This document shows positions 16,939 through 25,259 of a stretch of 64,000 bases of DNA, piece by piece; position 1 is the stretch's first letter; each line of letters begins with the position of its first letter. A program made the position numbers and the translations under genes. Source of the stretch: Klebsiella sp. WP3-W18-ESBL-02 (GTDB lineage Bacteria > Pseudomonadota > Gammaproteobacteria > Enterobacterales > Enterobacteriaceae); NCBI RefSeq assembly GCF_014168815.1, contig NZ_AP021972.1, positions 3,658,001 through 3,722,000 of the forward strand, read 5' to 3'. Under the pieces are notes generated by a model that saw nothing but the letters and a program-made list of their open reading frames with translations, was not told the DNA's origin and did not search any database.

Positions 16939-17963
16939 CCACGAACCTCGCTACCGGCGGCAAAGTCATCAAACGCCCGCGCGGAGACGGGGATGATATG
17001 CCGCTGAATAAATTCACTGCCTTCGCGTGCGCCGGTTTGCGCATCCTTGAGGCAGCACTCCCACTCCATCACCGCCCAGCCGTCAAAGTCGTACTGGGTT
17101 AATTTGCTGAATATCTTCTTGAAATCAATATCGCCGTCGCCCAACGAGCGAAAACGCCCGGCGCGCTGCGCCCAGTTCTGATAGCCACCGTAAACGCCGC
17201 TACGCCCGTTGCGCTGAAACTCGGCGTCTTTAACGTGAAAAGCGCGAATGCGCGAATGGTAAATATCGATATAGCTAAGATAATCAATATGCTGCAAATG
17301 CAGATGGCTAGGGTCATACAGCATATGGCAGCGTGGGTGATTCCCCACCTGCTGCAAAAAACGCTCGAAGGTCACGCCGTCATGCAGATCCTCACCGGGG
17401 TGGATCTCGTAACACAGATCGACGCCGTGCTCATCAAAGCAGTCGAGAATTGGCCGCCAGCGGCTTGCCAGCGCCTTAAACGCCTCATCCAGCAGCGCCG
17501 CATTGTGCGGCGGCCACGGATAAAAATAGGGCCAGGCCAGCGCACCGGAGAAAGTCGCATGCGCCTTCAGACCCAGGCGCGCCGAAGCCTGCGCCGCCAT
17601 TTTAACGCTGGCGACCGCCCACTGCTGCCGCGCCGTCGGATCGCCGCGCAGCGCCGCCGGAGCAAAAGCATCAAAAGCGCTGTCGTAGGCTGGGTTAACG
17701 GCGACAAGCTGCCCTTTCTGATGCGTTGACAGTTCGCTGATAGCCAGCCCGCGTTCCGCTAACCGCCCGGCGATATCATCACAATAGGTTTGGCTCGCCG
17801 CCGCCTGCGTCAGGTCGAATATCGTCGGGTGGTTGCACGGTAGCTGTAGCGCTTTAAAGCCCAGCCCCGCCGCCCACTCCGCCAGCCCGTCCAGCGTATT
17901 AAACGGCGGCTGACCGCTGATAAACTGCGCCAGAAAAATGCCCGGTCCCTTGATAGTTTTCAT
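16935..17963 (-). CDS. Sugar phosphate isomerase/epimerase (TIM barrel, AP-endonuclease 2 superfamily)
   Basis: This 342-residue protein shows the metal-binding pattern of the xylose-isomerase-like barrel: CYEIHPGED (Glu), MLYDPSHLHL (Asp/His), AFHVKDAEF (His/Asp) and AVMEWECC (Glu). Members isomerise or epimerise sugars, keto-inositols or hydrolyse 3-keto-glycosides. It starts with AGGAGAGGGT directly before the ATG, 17 bases after the permease stop, and overlaps the dehydrogenase gene by four bases. It belongs to one operon with permease, dehydrogenase and LacI regulator. The substrate is unknown. Confidence 0.88.
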   Translation of the reverse strand: MKTIKGPGIFLAQFISGQPPFNTLDGLAEWAAGLGFKALQLPCNHPTIFDLTQAAASQTYCDDIAGRLAERGLAISELSTHQKGQLVAVNPAYDSAFDAFAPAALRGDPTARQQWAVASVKMAAQASARLGLKAHATFSGALAWPYFYPWPPHNAALLDEAFKALASRWRPILDCFDEHGVDLCYEIHPGEDLHDGVTFERFLQQVGNHPRCHMLYDPSHLHLQHIDYLSYIDIYHSRIRAFHVKDAEFQRNGRSGVYGGYQNWAQRAGRFRSLGDGDIDFKKIFSKLTQYDFDGWAVMEWECCLKDAQTGAREGSEFIQRHIIPVSARAFDDFAAGSEVRG

Positions 17964-17980
17964 ACCCTCTCCTTAAAAAT

Positions 17981-19222
17981 TCACGCCTGCTCTTGCTCGT
18001 TGTATTTAAACGAGACAAGGAAAATCAATGCGATAACCACCGCTGCGACGGCGGGAATCCACCAGAAACTCACCCAGGCCGTCGGAACGGTTTGCCCGGC
18101 CACCAGATGGTTATACAGCGCGCCGGAAATCTGCGATCCGAGCAACATGCCGATACCGTAGGTAAACATCACCACCATGCTTTGCGCCTGCCCTTTGACC
18201 TTTTCGCCCGCCACGCGGTCGGTATAGATAAAGCCCACCACGAAGAAGAAGTCGTAGCACACACCGTGCAGCAGAATGCCGAGATACAGCAGGAAGCGCG
18301 TTTCTTCATTGATGCCCAGCGCAAAGAACATGTAGCGCACGAACCACGCCAGCATGCCAATCAGCAGCATGTACTTCACGCCAAGACGCCGGAACAACAG
18401 CGGGATAATCAGCATGAAAATAATTTCTGACATCTGGCCGAAGGACATCGCGGTACTGACATCCGCGACGCCCGCATCGGCCAGGAACGAGGCGGTATAG
18501 GCGTAGTAGGTGCCTAGCGGTACCGAGATCAGCGTGGCGCAGACCGCAAATACCAGGAAGTGACGGGTTTTCAGCAGCGCAAAAGCGTCGGCACAGAACA
18601 GATCGCGCAGCTTGAGCGGCTGCCCTTTTGCCGGGGCTGGCGTGTGCGGCAGCGTCAGGCTATACACCGCCAGTACGACCGAACACAGCGCCGCCAGCGT
18701 AAAGATGCCGGTGGTATCCGAAATACCGGTCACGCCAATAAAAATACCGGCGATAATCCAGCCAATGGTGCCGAATACGCGCACCACCGGGAACGTTTTG
18801 TCGATATTGCTCAGACTGTGGAACGCAATATTGTTCGTCAGCGCCAGCGTCGGCATATAGCAAAGCGTGTAGCCAAACAGCAGCGCTATCAGCATCGCGC
18901 CATTTTGCGCCACCAGCGCCTGCGGTACGAACCACAGAATCGCCGCACCCAGCAGGTGCATGACCGCCATGACCTTCTGCGAAGCAAAAAAGCGATCAAC
19001 CAGCATCCCCAGAACGAACGGCGATAGAATCGAGGCAATCGGCCCCGCAGAAAAAGCATCACCAATCAACAGCGACATGTTGTACTGGGTCATGACCAGC
19101 CCGAGCGTGACCGACCAGCTTCCCCAGATAAAAAACTGCATAAACATCATAAGCGACAGGCGCGGCACTAACAGCCGGTGCTGTACGCCGCTACGTTCAC
19201 GACTTTCCGTTGTAGACACCAT
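17981..19222 (-). CDS. MFS permease of the nucleoside:H+ symporter (NupG/YegT) family
   Basis: This 413-residue permease has about 12 membrane spans. It resembles NupG/XapB/YegT: LSLMMFMQFFIWGSWSVTLG at TM1, and LLHGVCYDFFFVVGFIYTDR in the second half. It presumably imports the substrate of the downstream isomerase and dehydrogenase, perhaps a glycoside or sugar rather than a nucleoside. It is the first gene of the operon, with GAGGGTGAG before the ATG. Two identical palindromic operators lie 12-63 bases upstream, so the promoter is probably under LacI-type repression. Confidence 0.87.
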   Translation of the reverse strand: MVSTTESRERSGVQHRLLVPRLSLMMFMQFFIWGSWSVTLGLVMTQYNMSLLIGDAFSAGPIASILSPFVLGMLVDRFFASQKVMAVMHLLGAAILWFVPQALVAQNGAMLIALLFGYTLCYMPTLALTNNIAFHSLSNIDKTFPVVRVFGTIGWIIAGIFIGVTGISDTTGIFTLAALCSVVLAVYSLTLPHTPAPAKGQPLKLRDLFCADAFALLKTRHFLVFAVCATLISVPLGTYYAYTASFLADAGVADVSTAMSFGQMSEIIFMLIIPLLFRRLGVKYMLLIGMLAWFVRYMFFALGINEETRFLLYLGILLHGVCYDFFFVVGFIYTDRVAGEKVKGQAQSMVVMFTYGIGMLLGSQISGALYNHLVAGQTVPTAWVSFWWIPAVAAVVIALIFLVSFKYNEQEQA

Positions 19223-19234
19223 GTTCTCACCCTC

Positions 19235-19285
19235 AAAAGTAATCGATTACAAATACAGCTCACGTGAAAAGTAATCGATTACAAA
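19235..19285. promoter_or_regulatory. Tandem palindromic operators of the sugar operon
   Basis: The 19-bp sequence AAAAGTAATCGATTACAAA occurs twice in the same orientation, at 19235-19253 and 19267-19285. The core GTAATCGATTAC is a perfect palindrome with a central CG, as in LacI/PurR-family operators. The copies are 32 bases apart, about three helical turns, so two repressor dimers would sit on the same face of the DNA. Confidence 0.85.
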
Positions 19286-19384
19286 AATAAGATCGCGCGT
19301 GTCAGTTCGGTTTTGCGAGAACGGTCACGATAAACGAGCAGCGGGAAATTTAAACAGAATGCGCAAAAGACGCGCAGAGTGCGG

Positions 19385-19413
19385 CAGAAGGCGGCTCAGT
19401 GCGCCGCCTTCTG
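19385..19413 (-). terminator. Probable pheP terminator hairpin
   Basis: The 11-bp stem CAGAAGGCGGC / GCCGCCTTCTG has a 7-base loop and lies 9 bases after the pheP stop. There is no clear U-run, so termination strength is uncertain. Confidence 0.45.
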
Positions 19414-19422
19414 ATTAAGCGA

Positions 19423-20814
19423 TCACGCCTTACGGCGCAGCGTTTTAAACGCGACAAACAGGAACAGCACCCACACCGGCAGCAGAATCGCCGACAAGCG
19501 CATACCGTCCATCGTGCACATCAGCACCAGAATCATCAGCAGGAACGCAATGCAAACGTAGTTACTGGCCGGAGCCAGCAGCGCTTTGAACTTCGGCTCG
19601 CGTCCTTTACGGCGCATCGCCGAGCGGAACTTGAGGTGCGCCATGCAGATCATTATCCAGTTCAGCAGCAGCGTTGCGACCACCAGCGCCATCAGCAGGC
19701 CAAAGGCTTTCTGCGGCAGCAGATAGTTAACCAGCACCACCAGCGAGGTGATCGCGCCCGACAGCAGCAGCGAGTTAACCGGCACGCCGCGGCGGCTGAC
19801 CCGGGTCAGGAAACGCGGCGCGTTGCCCTGCACGGAAAGGCCGAACAGCATGCGACTGTTTGAGTAAACGCCGCTGTTGTACACCGACAGCGAGGCCACC
19901 AGAATGACGAAATTCAGCGCAGAAGCCACCACGTTACTGTCAAGATTGTGAAAAATCATTACGAACGGGCTGCTATCTGACTTGATGCCCTGCCACGGAT
20001 ACAGCGCCAGCAGTACAATCAGCGAGCCGATATAAAACAGCAGGATACGGTACACCACCTGGTTGACCGCTTTTGGAATAGTGGTTTCCGGGCTGCGCGC
20101 TTCCGCCGCCGTGATACCAATAAGCTCCAGACCGCCGAAAGAGAACATAATGACCGCCAGCGACAGAATCAGCCCCTTCCAGCCGGTGGCGAGGAAACCG
20201 CCGTCGCGCCAGAGGTTGTCAATGCTGGCATGATCGCCGCCGCGTCCGGTGGCCAGCATCCAGATCCCAAAGCCGATCATGCCAATAATCGCCAGCACTT
20301 TAATCAGCGCAAACCAGAATTCGGTTTCGCCGTACAGGCGCACGTTGACCAGATTGACGGCATTAATCAGGATGAAGAACCCCGCCGCCCAGATCCAGGT
20401 CGGCACGTCCGGCAGCCAGTATTGCATATAGATCCCGGCGGCGGTCAGCTCGGCCATGCCTACCAGCACGAACATCACCCAGTAGTTCCAGCCGGAAACA
20501 AAACCAGCGAACGGCCCCCAGTATTTATAGGCAAAATGCGCAAACGAGCCGGATACCGGCTCTTCCACCACCATTTCGCCGAGCTGGCGCATGATCAGAA
20601 AAGCGATAATACCGGCAATGGCGTAACCCAGTACCACCGCCGGGCCTGCCATCTGAATGGCTGGGCCGATGCCAAGGAACAGGCCGGTACCGATGGCGCC
20701 CCCGAGGGCGATAAGCTGGATATGGCGGTTTTGTAACCCGCGGTGAAGCGTCGGCCCCTGCTCCGACGAAGCATCCGGTTGATTCTGGCTGGATGCTGAG
20801 GACGCGTTTTTCAC
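19423..20814 (-). CDS. pheP: PheP, phenylalanine-specific permease
   Basis: This 463-residue amino-acid/polyamine/organocation permease imports phenylalanine with protons. It has 12 predicted spans. It matches E. coli PheP along its length, including LHRGLQNRHIQLIALGGAIG at the first span and the VIMFSFGGLELIGITAAEA segment. The polar N-terminal tail (about 22 residues rich in Ser, Gln and Asn) is the most variable part. The neighbour order pheP, then ybdG and nfsB, is as in E. coli. Here, though, the sugar operon lies between pheP and ybdG. Confidence 0.96.
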   Translation of the reverse strand: MKNASSASSQNQPDASSEQGPTLHRGLQNRHIQLIALGGAIGTGLFLGIGPAIQMAGPAVVLGYAIAGIIAFLIMRQLGEMVVEEPVSGSFAHFAYKYWGPFAGFVSGWNYWVMFVLVGMAELTAAGIYMQYWLPDVPTWIWAAGFFILINAVNLVNVRLYGETEFWFALIKVLAIIGMIGFGIWMLATGRGGDHASIDNLWRDGGFLATGWKGLILSLAVIMFSFGGLELIGITAAEARSPETTIPKAVNQVVYRILLFYIGSLIVLLALYPWQGIKSDSSPFVMIFHNLDSNVVASALNFVILVASLSVYNSGVYSNSRMLFGLSVQGNAPRFLTRVSRRGVPVNSLLLSGAITSLVVLVNYLLPQKAFGLLMALVVATLLLNWIMICMAHLKFRSAMRRKGREPKFKALLAPASNYVCIAFLLMILVLMCTMDGMRLSAILLPVWVLFLFVAFKTLRRKA

Positions 20815-20904
20815 GTCTAACCCCTGTAGCTTTTATAGGAAGGGGCACCTTTTAACACTTAGCGCGGCTTGCCGCAAGGCAATCAGTACCCGGACGACGG
20901 AAAC

Positions 20905-20936
20905 AAAAAGCCCCGGAAGGACGAGCGTTCCGGGGC
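20905..20936 (-). terminator. Rho-independent terminator of the TonB receptor gene
   Basis: On the minus strand GCCCCGGAA, a 9-base loop and TTCCGGGGC are followed by TTTTTG. It lies 24 bases beyond the receptor stop codon. Confidence 0.85.
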
Positions 20937-20959
20937 AATAACCTTATTTTTGCAATGAC

Positions 20960-23137
20960 TTAGAAGTCGTAGCTGACTGCGACTTTCAGCGTACGCGGCT
21001 CCCCCTGATAGAGGTAAACACCGGTGTCGTCGACCCCGGACCAGTATTTTTCATTGGTCACGTTGGTCACACCCACGCGCCACACCAAATCGTTTTGTTC
21101 CTGGTTGAGGTGCATGCGATAGCGCATCCCTAAATCCAGCGTAGTGTAGCTGTCGAGTTTTTTGGTGTTGGCACTATCAGCATACTGAGAACCGGTATAG
21201 TTGACGCGCGCGGTGGCCGTCAGACCGTCAACCGGTTTAATGTCATACTCTGCACCCAGCACCGCATAGAAGCGGGACACGCCGATCGCATCGTTGCCAT
21301 CGTTCAGGCCGCCTTTGGTTTTGGTCATTTCAGGATCGATCCACAGCGTACTGCCGTTCAGGCGCAGGCCGAGTACCGGCTCGCCGAAGACGTTCAGCTC
21401 AAGGCCCCGGTTGCGCTGTTCACCATCCATGCGGTAGTAGCCGTCGTTATCCAGAACCCCGGACGGTTTGGTAATCTGGAACAGCGACAGCGACCCGCCG
21501 ACGCGGGCGTAGTCAATCTTAACGCCCACTTCATCCTGTTTGGAGTGCGCGATCCCAATGCTCTGACCATAGTTTTTTGCCGTTTTCGGCGCATTGTCCG
21601 CCGGCTGAAGGGCTTCCGTGTGGTTGGCATACAGCGACACCGTTTGCCACGGCTTGTAGACCAGGCCAAAAGTGGGCATCCAGCGACTTTCGGTAAAGCT
21701 GGAGGAGGTGGTCTCCAGGCCCGTCTCGTTGCTGTAGTTACGAATCACCACCTTCTGATTGCGCGCCGCGGCGGTAAATAGCAGCGTATCGTCAAAGAAT
21801 CCGACGGTATCGCTGAACAGCCAGCCCTGAGTACGGTTACGCGCAGTCACCAGCGGATCGTGATAGTTACCGCCCACCGATGCGTACGCTGGCATGCTCA
21901 CATCATGGTTGTTGTAAATATTAACGACCGGGTTGGCTTTACTGTTCGACATACGCCAGGCGGTGGCATCGCTGCGGATCTGCGCGGAATAGCCAACGTT
22001 AACATTGTGTGACACCACGCCAGTGTTAAAGCGACCGCGAATGCCCCCCATACCACTGAAGCTATCGATAATACGGTTAGTATCCAGACGCCCGATGGTG
22101 GCATCGCCGTTGATGTTGGTCAGCTTCGGTGCGCCATAGATCCCCTGCTCGTGCGCATGCTGCGCGCCTAACCCCGCGTAGGTGGTCCAGCTGTCGTTCA
22201 GATCGTATTCCGCTTTGGCCATACCGAATTCATTTTCGATATCGCTGTAGCCCCACTTCTGTCCGGTATTTTTGCTGTTGTCCGGGACTTTCGGCACTTC
22301 GCTAATCGCCGCGAAGCCTATGCCCATCTCACCGCCGTGGAAGGTCTTTTTCTGGTAGCCAAAATCGAAGGATGAACGGAAGCGATCGCCACGGTAATCC
22401 AGACCCAACGAAGCCAGCGTAGTGCGGCGATTATCGTTATCGATACGGCCTTCCCCTTCACGGTGCAGCACGTTGACGCGCACGCCGAACTGATTGTCAT
22501 CACCGAAGCGACGGCCAACATCCAGCGAACCACCCACCTGAGAATCGCTGGTGTAATCCACGCCAATACGCGTCGTTGGGATATCTTCAGCGCGTTTCGG
22601 TTCAAGGTTAATCATGCCGCCCACGCCGGAACTTGCAGCGCCGTTCACCAGCGCATTCGCCCCTTTGAAGACCTCAATACGCTCCAGCATTTGAGTATCC
22701 ACTACCTGACGTGGTACTACACCAGGGAGACCGCCCATGGTCATGTCGTCGCCATCGAGCTTAAAGCCGCGGATGCGATAGGTTTCAGCAAAGTTGCCGT
22801 AGCCTTGTACTGCCTGTACGCCAGCGTCGTTTTTCACCACATCAGCGATGGTTTTCGCCTGCTGATCCTGCACCAGCTTCGAGGTATAGCCGATAACGTT
22901 GAACGGGACGTCCATCGCTTTCTGCTCGCCCAGCATCCCCACGCGCCCACCATGAGCCACCTGCCCATCAAGGTAGGCGGGCACCAGTTGTTCACCACCG
23001 GCCTTAAAGTCGCCGCCATCGACACCCTGAACAATCATCGTTTCAGGCTGTTTTTTGGCCGTTGCCGCATCATCAGCCTGTGCGGCGGGCATAACGGCGC
23101 TTATCGCCAGAGCCAGCGCGGAGAGTTTGGTTTTCAT
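20960..23137 (-). CDS. TonB-dependent siderophore receptor (ferrichrome-type)
   Basis: This is a 725-residue outer-membrane receptor. The signal peptide is MKTKLSALALAISAVMPAAQA. A TonB-box-like ETMIVQG, the plug domain (MDVPFNVIGYTSKLVQDQQ; later YRIRGFKLDG and ERIEVFKGANALVNG) and a 22-strand-type barrel ending in VAVSYDF with the C-terminal Phe follow. The pattern is that of hydroxamate receptors such as FcuA or FhuA relatives, but ligand assignment is not secure. A Fur-box-like site lies about 135 bases upstream. It stands alone, with no siderophore biosynthesis or ABC importer genes nearby. The longer frame adds nine residues with no ribosome site. Confidence 0.9.
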   Translation of the reverse strand: MKTKLSALALAISAVMPAAQADDAATAKKQPETMIVQGVDGGDFKAGGEQLVPAYLDGQVAHGGRVGMLGEQKAMDVPFNVIGYTSKLVQDQQAKTIADVVKNDAGVQAVQGYGNFAETYRIRGFKLDGDDMTMGGLPGVVPRQVVDTQMLERIEVFKGANALVNGAASSGVGGMINLEPKRAEDIPTTRIGVDYTSDSQVGGSLDVGRRFGDDNQFGVRVNVLHREGEGRIDNDNRRTTLASLGLDYRGDRFRSSFDFGYQKKTFHGGEMGIGFAAISEVPKVPDNSKNTGQKWGYSDIENEFGMAKAEYDLNDSWTTYAGLGAQHAHEQGIYGAPKLTNINGDATIGRLDTNRIIDSFSGMGGIRGRFNTGVVSHNVNVGYSAQIRSDATAWRMSNSKANPVVNIYNNHDVSMPAYASVGGNYHDPLVTARNRTQGWLFSDTVGFFDDTLLFTAAARNQKVVIRNYSNETGLETTSSSFTESRWMPTFGLVYKPWQTVSLYANHTEALQPADNAPKTAKNYGQSIGIAHSKQDEVGVKIDYARVGGSLSLFQITKPSGVLDNDGYYRMDGEQRNRGLELNVFGEPVLGLRLNGSTLWIDPEMTKTKGGLNDGNDAIGVSRFYAVLGAEYDIKPVDGLTATARVNYTGSQYADSANTKKLDSYTTLDLGMRYRMHLNQEQNDLVWRVGVTNVTNEKYWSGVDDTGVYLYQGEPRTLKVAVSYDF

Positions 23138-23271
23138 ATAAGCATTCCCGGAATCAAAAATCACCGATGGCGACAGCAGGTTTAGCGTGATCTCATGCTT
23201 CAGCGCCCCCGTAAGCTACCCTCATCGATTGCCGAGTTTGCCGCACCATACCGGTGAATAAAAAAGAGAAC

Positions 23272-23290
23272 GAGAACTATACTCATTATC
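23272..23290. promoter_or_regulatory. Fur box upstream of the TonB receptor
   Basis: Read on the minus strand, GATAATGAGTATAGTTCTC matches the 19-bp Fur consensus GATAATGATAATCATTATC at 14 of 19 positions, with the left half perfect. This predicts iron repression of the receptor gene. Confidence 0.7.
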
Positions 23291-23406
23291 TTTGCGTAAT
23301 CAAGTGTCAATAGACGTGACTCAAAACAGGTTGTCATCTAAGAACGATGGCGCGACGTGCGACGGCTTCGTGCATAATCAGCGAACCGTTTGACGAGGAA
23401 TTCTCC

Positions 23407-24249
23407 GTGCTCCCCAAGATTCTGCTCACCATGGCCGCCTTTGCCGCCAACTCCCTGCTCTGTCGGCTGGCGCTAAAAGGTATGCATATGGACGCCGTCT
23501 CTTTCAGCGCCCTCCGCCTGATCAGCGGCGCGGTCGCGCTGCTGCTTTTTCTACGACTGTCCGGCATCCCCAAAAAACCAGAGTTCAATGGCCTGAACGC
23601 GGCGCTGCTGGCCCTTTACGTTTTCGCCTTTTCACTGGCCTATCTGTCATTAACGACCGCCGCCGGCGCGTTGTTACTCTTCGGCACGGTGCAGTGCGTG
23701 ATGACCGGCTGGGGGCTGATGCGTGGAGAACGGCTGACGTGGCTCAAAAGCGTGGGCATGCTGGGGGCAATGGCCGGGCTGGCGTTGCTGCTCTTGCCGG
23801 GCGCGGGTCATCCTTCCGGCGGGGCGGCGTTGCTGATGATGATCTCCGGCGCGGCCTGGGCGGCCTACTGTATTACCGGCAAAAAGGTCCAGAACGCGGC
23901 GGCGGCCACGGCAGGCAATTTTACGCTGGCCGTACCGATGGCGCTGGTCGCGCTCGTGCTGAGCGGCGTGCCCATCCACGCCGATGCGGCGGGGCTGCTG
24001 CTGGCCGTCACGTCGGGGGCGCTGATGTCTGGCGGTGCCTACCTGCTATGGTATTCCATCCTACCGCGACTGAGCCCAACCACTGCCAGCACGCTCCAGT
24101 TGAGCGTTCCCTGCCTCGCGGCGCTGGGTGGCCTTATCTTCATGGGCGAAACGCTCGATACGCGGATGCTGGTGGCTATCGCACTGACCCTGTCCGGGAT
24201 CGGGCTAGTGATTGCCGCCGACCGACGAGGCAGAGGCTTCACGCCATAG
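23407..24249 (+). CDS. EamA/DMT-family transporter
   Basis: This 280-residue membrane protein has about ten hydrophobic spans in two EamA repeats. The repeats are seen as LRLISGAVALLLFLRLSG and LQLSVPCLAALGGLIFMGE. Such proteins usually export amino acids or metabolites. A GTG at 23407 with GAGGAA 6 bases upstream is preferred over an ATG 60 bases earlier that lacks a ribosome site. The 3' end overlaps the 3' end of the convergent LysR gene by 45 bases. The substrate is unknown. Confidence 0.82.
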   Translation: MLPKILLTMAAFAANSLLCRLALKGMHMDAVSFSALRLISGAVALLLFLRLSGIPKKPEFNGLNAALLALYVFAFSLAYLSLTTAAGALLLFGTVQCVMTGWGLMRGERLTWLKSVGMLGAMAGLALLLLPGAGHPSGGAALLMMISGAAWAAYCITGKKVQNAAAATAGNFTLAVPMALVALVLSGVPIHADAAGLLLAVTSGALMSGGAYLLWYSILPRLSPTTASTLQLSVPCLAALGGLIFMGETLDTRMLVAIALTLSGIGLVIAADRRGRGFTP

Positions 24250-25119
24250 CGTGGGCAGATGAGCAAGCGCCTCTTCGATGATAGGGCGTTTATCGCTGCC
24301 GGGACGCCAGATAACCACCATCGTCTGGCTGATACCCTCGTTGCCCACCACCGTAGGCACGACGGAGACTCCGGCCCATTGCGATGCATGAAAATGCGTG
24401 GGTAAAAATCCCCATCCGCATCCCGCCTCTATCAGACTGCGTACCATTTCCCGCTCATTGCTAAAAATCACGCTTCCCGCAATTTGCAGCCGACGGGACA
24501 CCGGTATGTCGCTCGCCGGGTGCATCACGATCTGCGGAATAAGCGACAGGTCAAGCAGTGAACAGGGCAGCACTACATCGGCAAAACGCCTCTGCGAGGC
24601 GTAGAAATTCATCTCAACGCTGCCGAGCGCGCGCCACTCCATTTCATTACCAAGGCTGCGATTATGGGCCTGAAAAAAACCCAAATCGGCCTGCCCAGCT
24701 GCTAACGCGCTCTCCCCTTGCTCACGCGTTGTACAGGTCAGACTCAAGCGCACGTTGCGTTTGGCCATCTGCGCAATCAGTGCCCGCAGAAAGGCGCGCG
24801 GGGTGAAGGGATCGTACATGACCTCAAGCGACTGAACATCGGTGGCCGGTACCTGATGCGCAAACTGCTCAAATGCCCGCGCCTGGCGAATCAGCAGATG
24901 GGCCTGACGATGAAGCAGCTCGCCTTCAGGCGTAAGCTGCAGCGACCGTCCCTGACGAACAAACAGTTCATAGCCCAGGCCATCCTCAAGAAGATCGATC
25001 AAATCGCGTAGCGTCGTGCGGTCTTTTCCGAGCCTGATAGCCGCCTTGACGAGGCTGCCATATTCGGCAACGGCGGTGAAGGCTTCAAGCTGGGCAAGTG
25101 AATACGACAATGACGGCAC
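24205..25119 (-). CDS. LysR-family transcriptional regulator
   Basis: This 304-residue regulator has an N-terminal winged helix-turn-helix (LAQLEAFTAVAEYGSLVKAA, then LGYELFVRQGRSLQLTPEGE) and a periplasmic-binding-like effector domain. RLGKDRTTLRDLIDLLED replaces the common SQPALS-type recognition helix, which makes this an atypical member. It is divergent from the serine hydrolase gene and convergent with the EamA transporter, whose end it overlaps by 45 bases. Either neighbour may be its target; the 140-base gap to the hydrolase start is where a site is expected. Confidence 0.87.
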   Translation of the reverse strand: MPSLSYSLAQLEAFTAVAEYGSLVKAAIRLGKDRTTLRDLIDLLEDGLGYELFVRQGRSLQLTPEGELLHRQAHLLIRQARAFEQFAHQVPATDVQSLEVMYDPFTPRAFLRALIAQMAKRNVRLSLTCTTREQGESALAAGQADLGFFQAHNRSLGNEMEWRALGSVEMNFYASQRRFADVVLPCSLLDLSLIPQIVMHPASDIPVSRRLQIAGSVIFSNEREMVRSLIEAGCGWGFLPTHFHASQWAGVSVVPTVVGNEGISQTMVVIWRPGSDKRPIIEEALAHLPTLWREASASSVGGNH

Positions 25120-25259
25120 ACCTCTCTCCTTAAGCTCTTATGGTGGGGTTTTCCCCCCATATTGCGTTTTTTATTATAGTCCGCCGATTTTTATACTGCA
25201 TCCGTATCACCTCTCTGCGCGGTGACCTGTCTATGGGTATAACGAAAATCGAGAACGCT

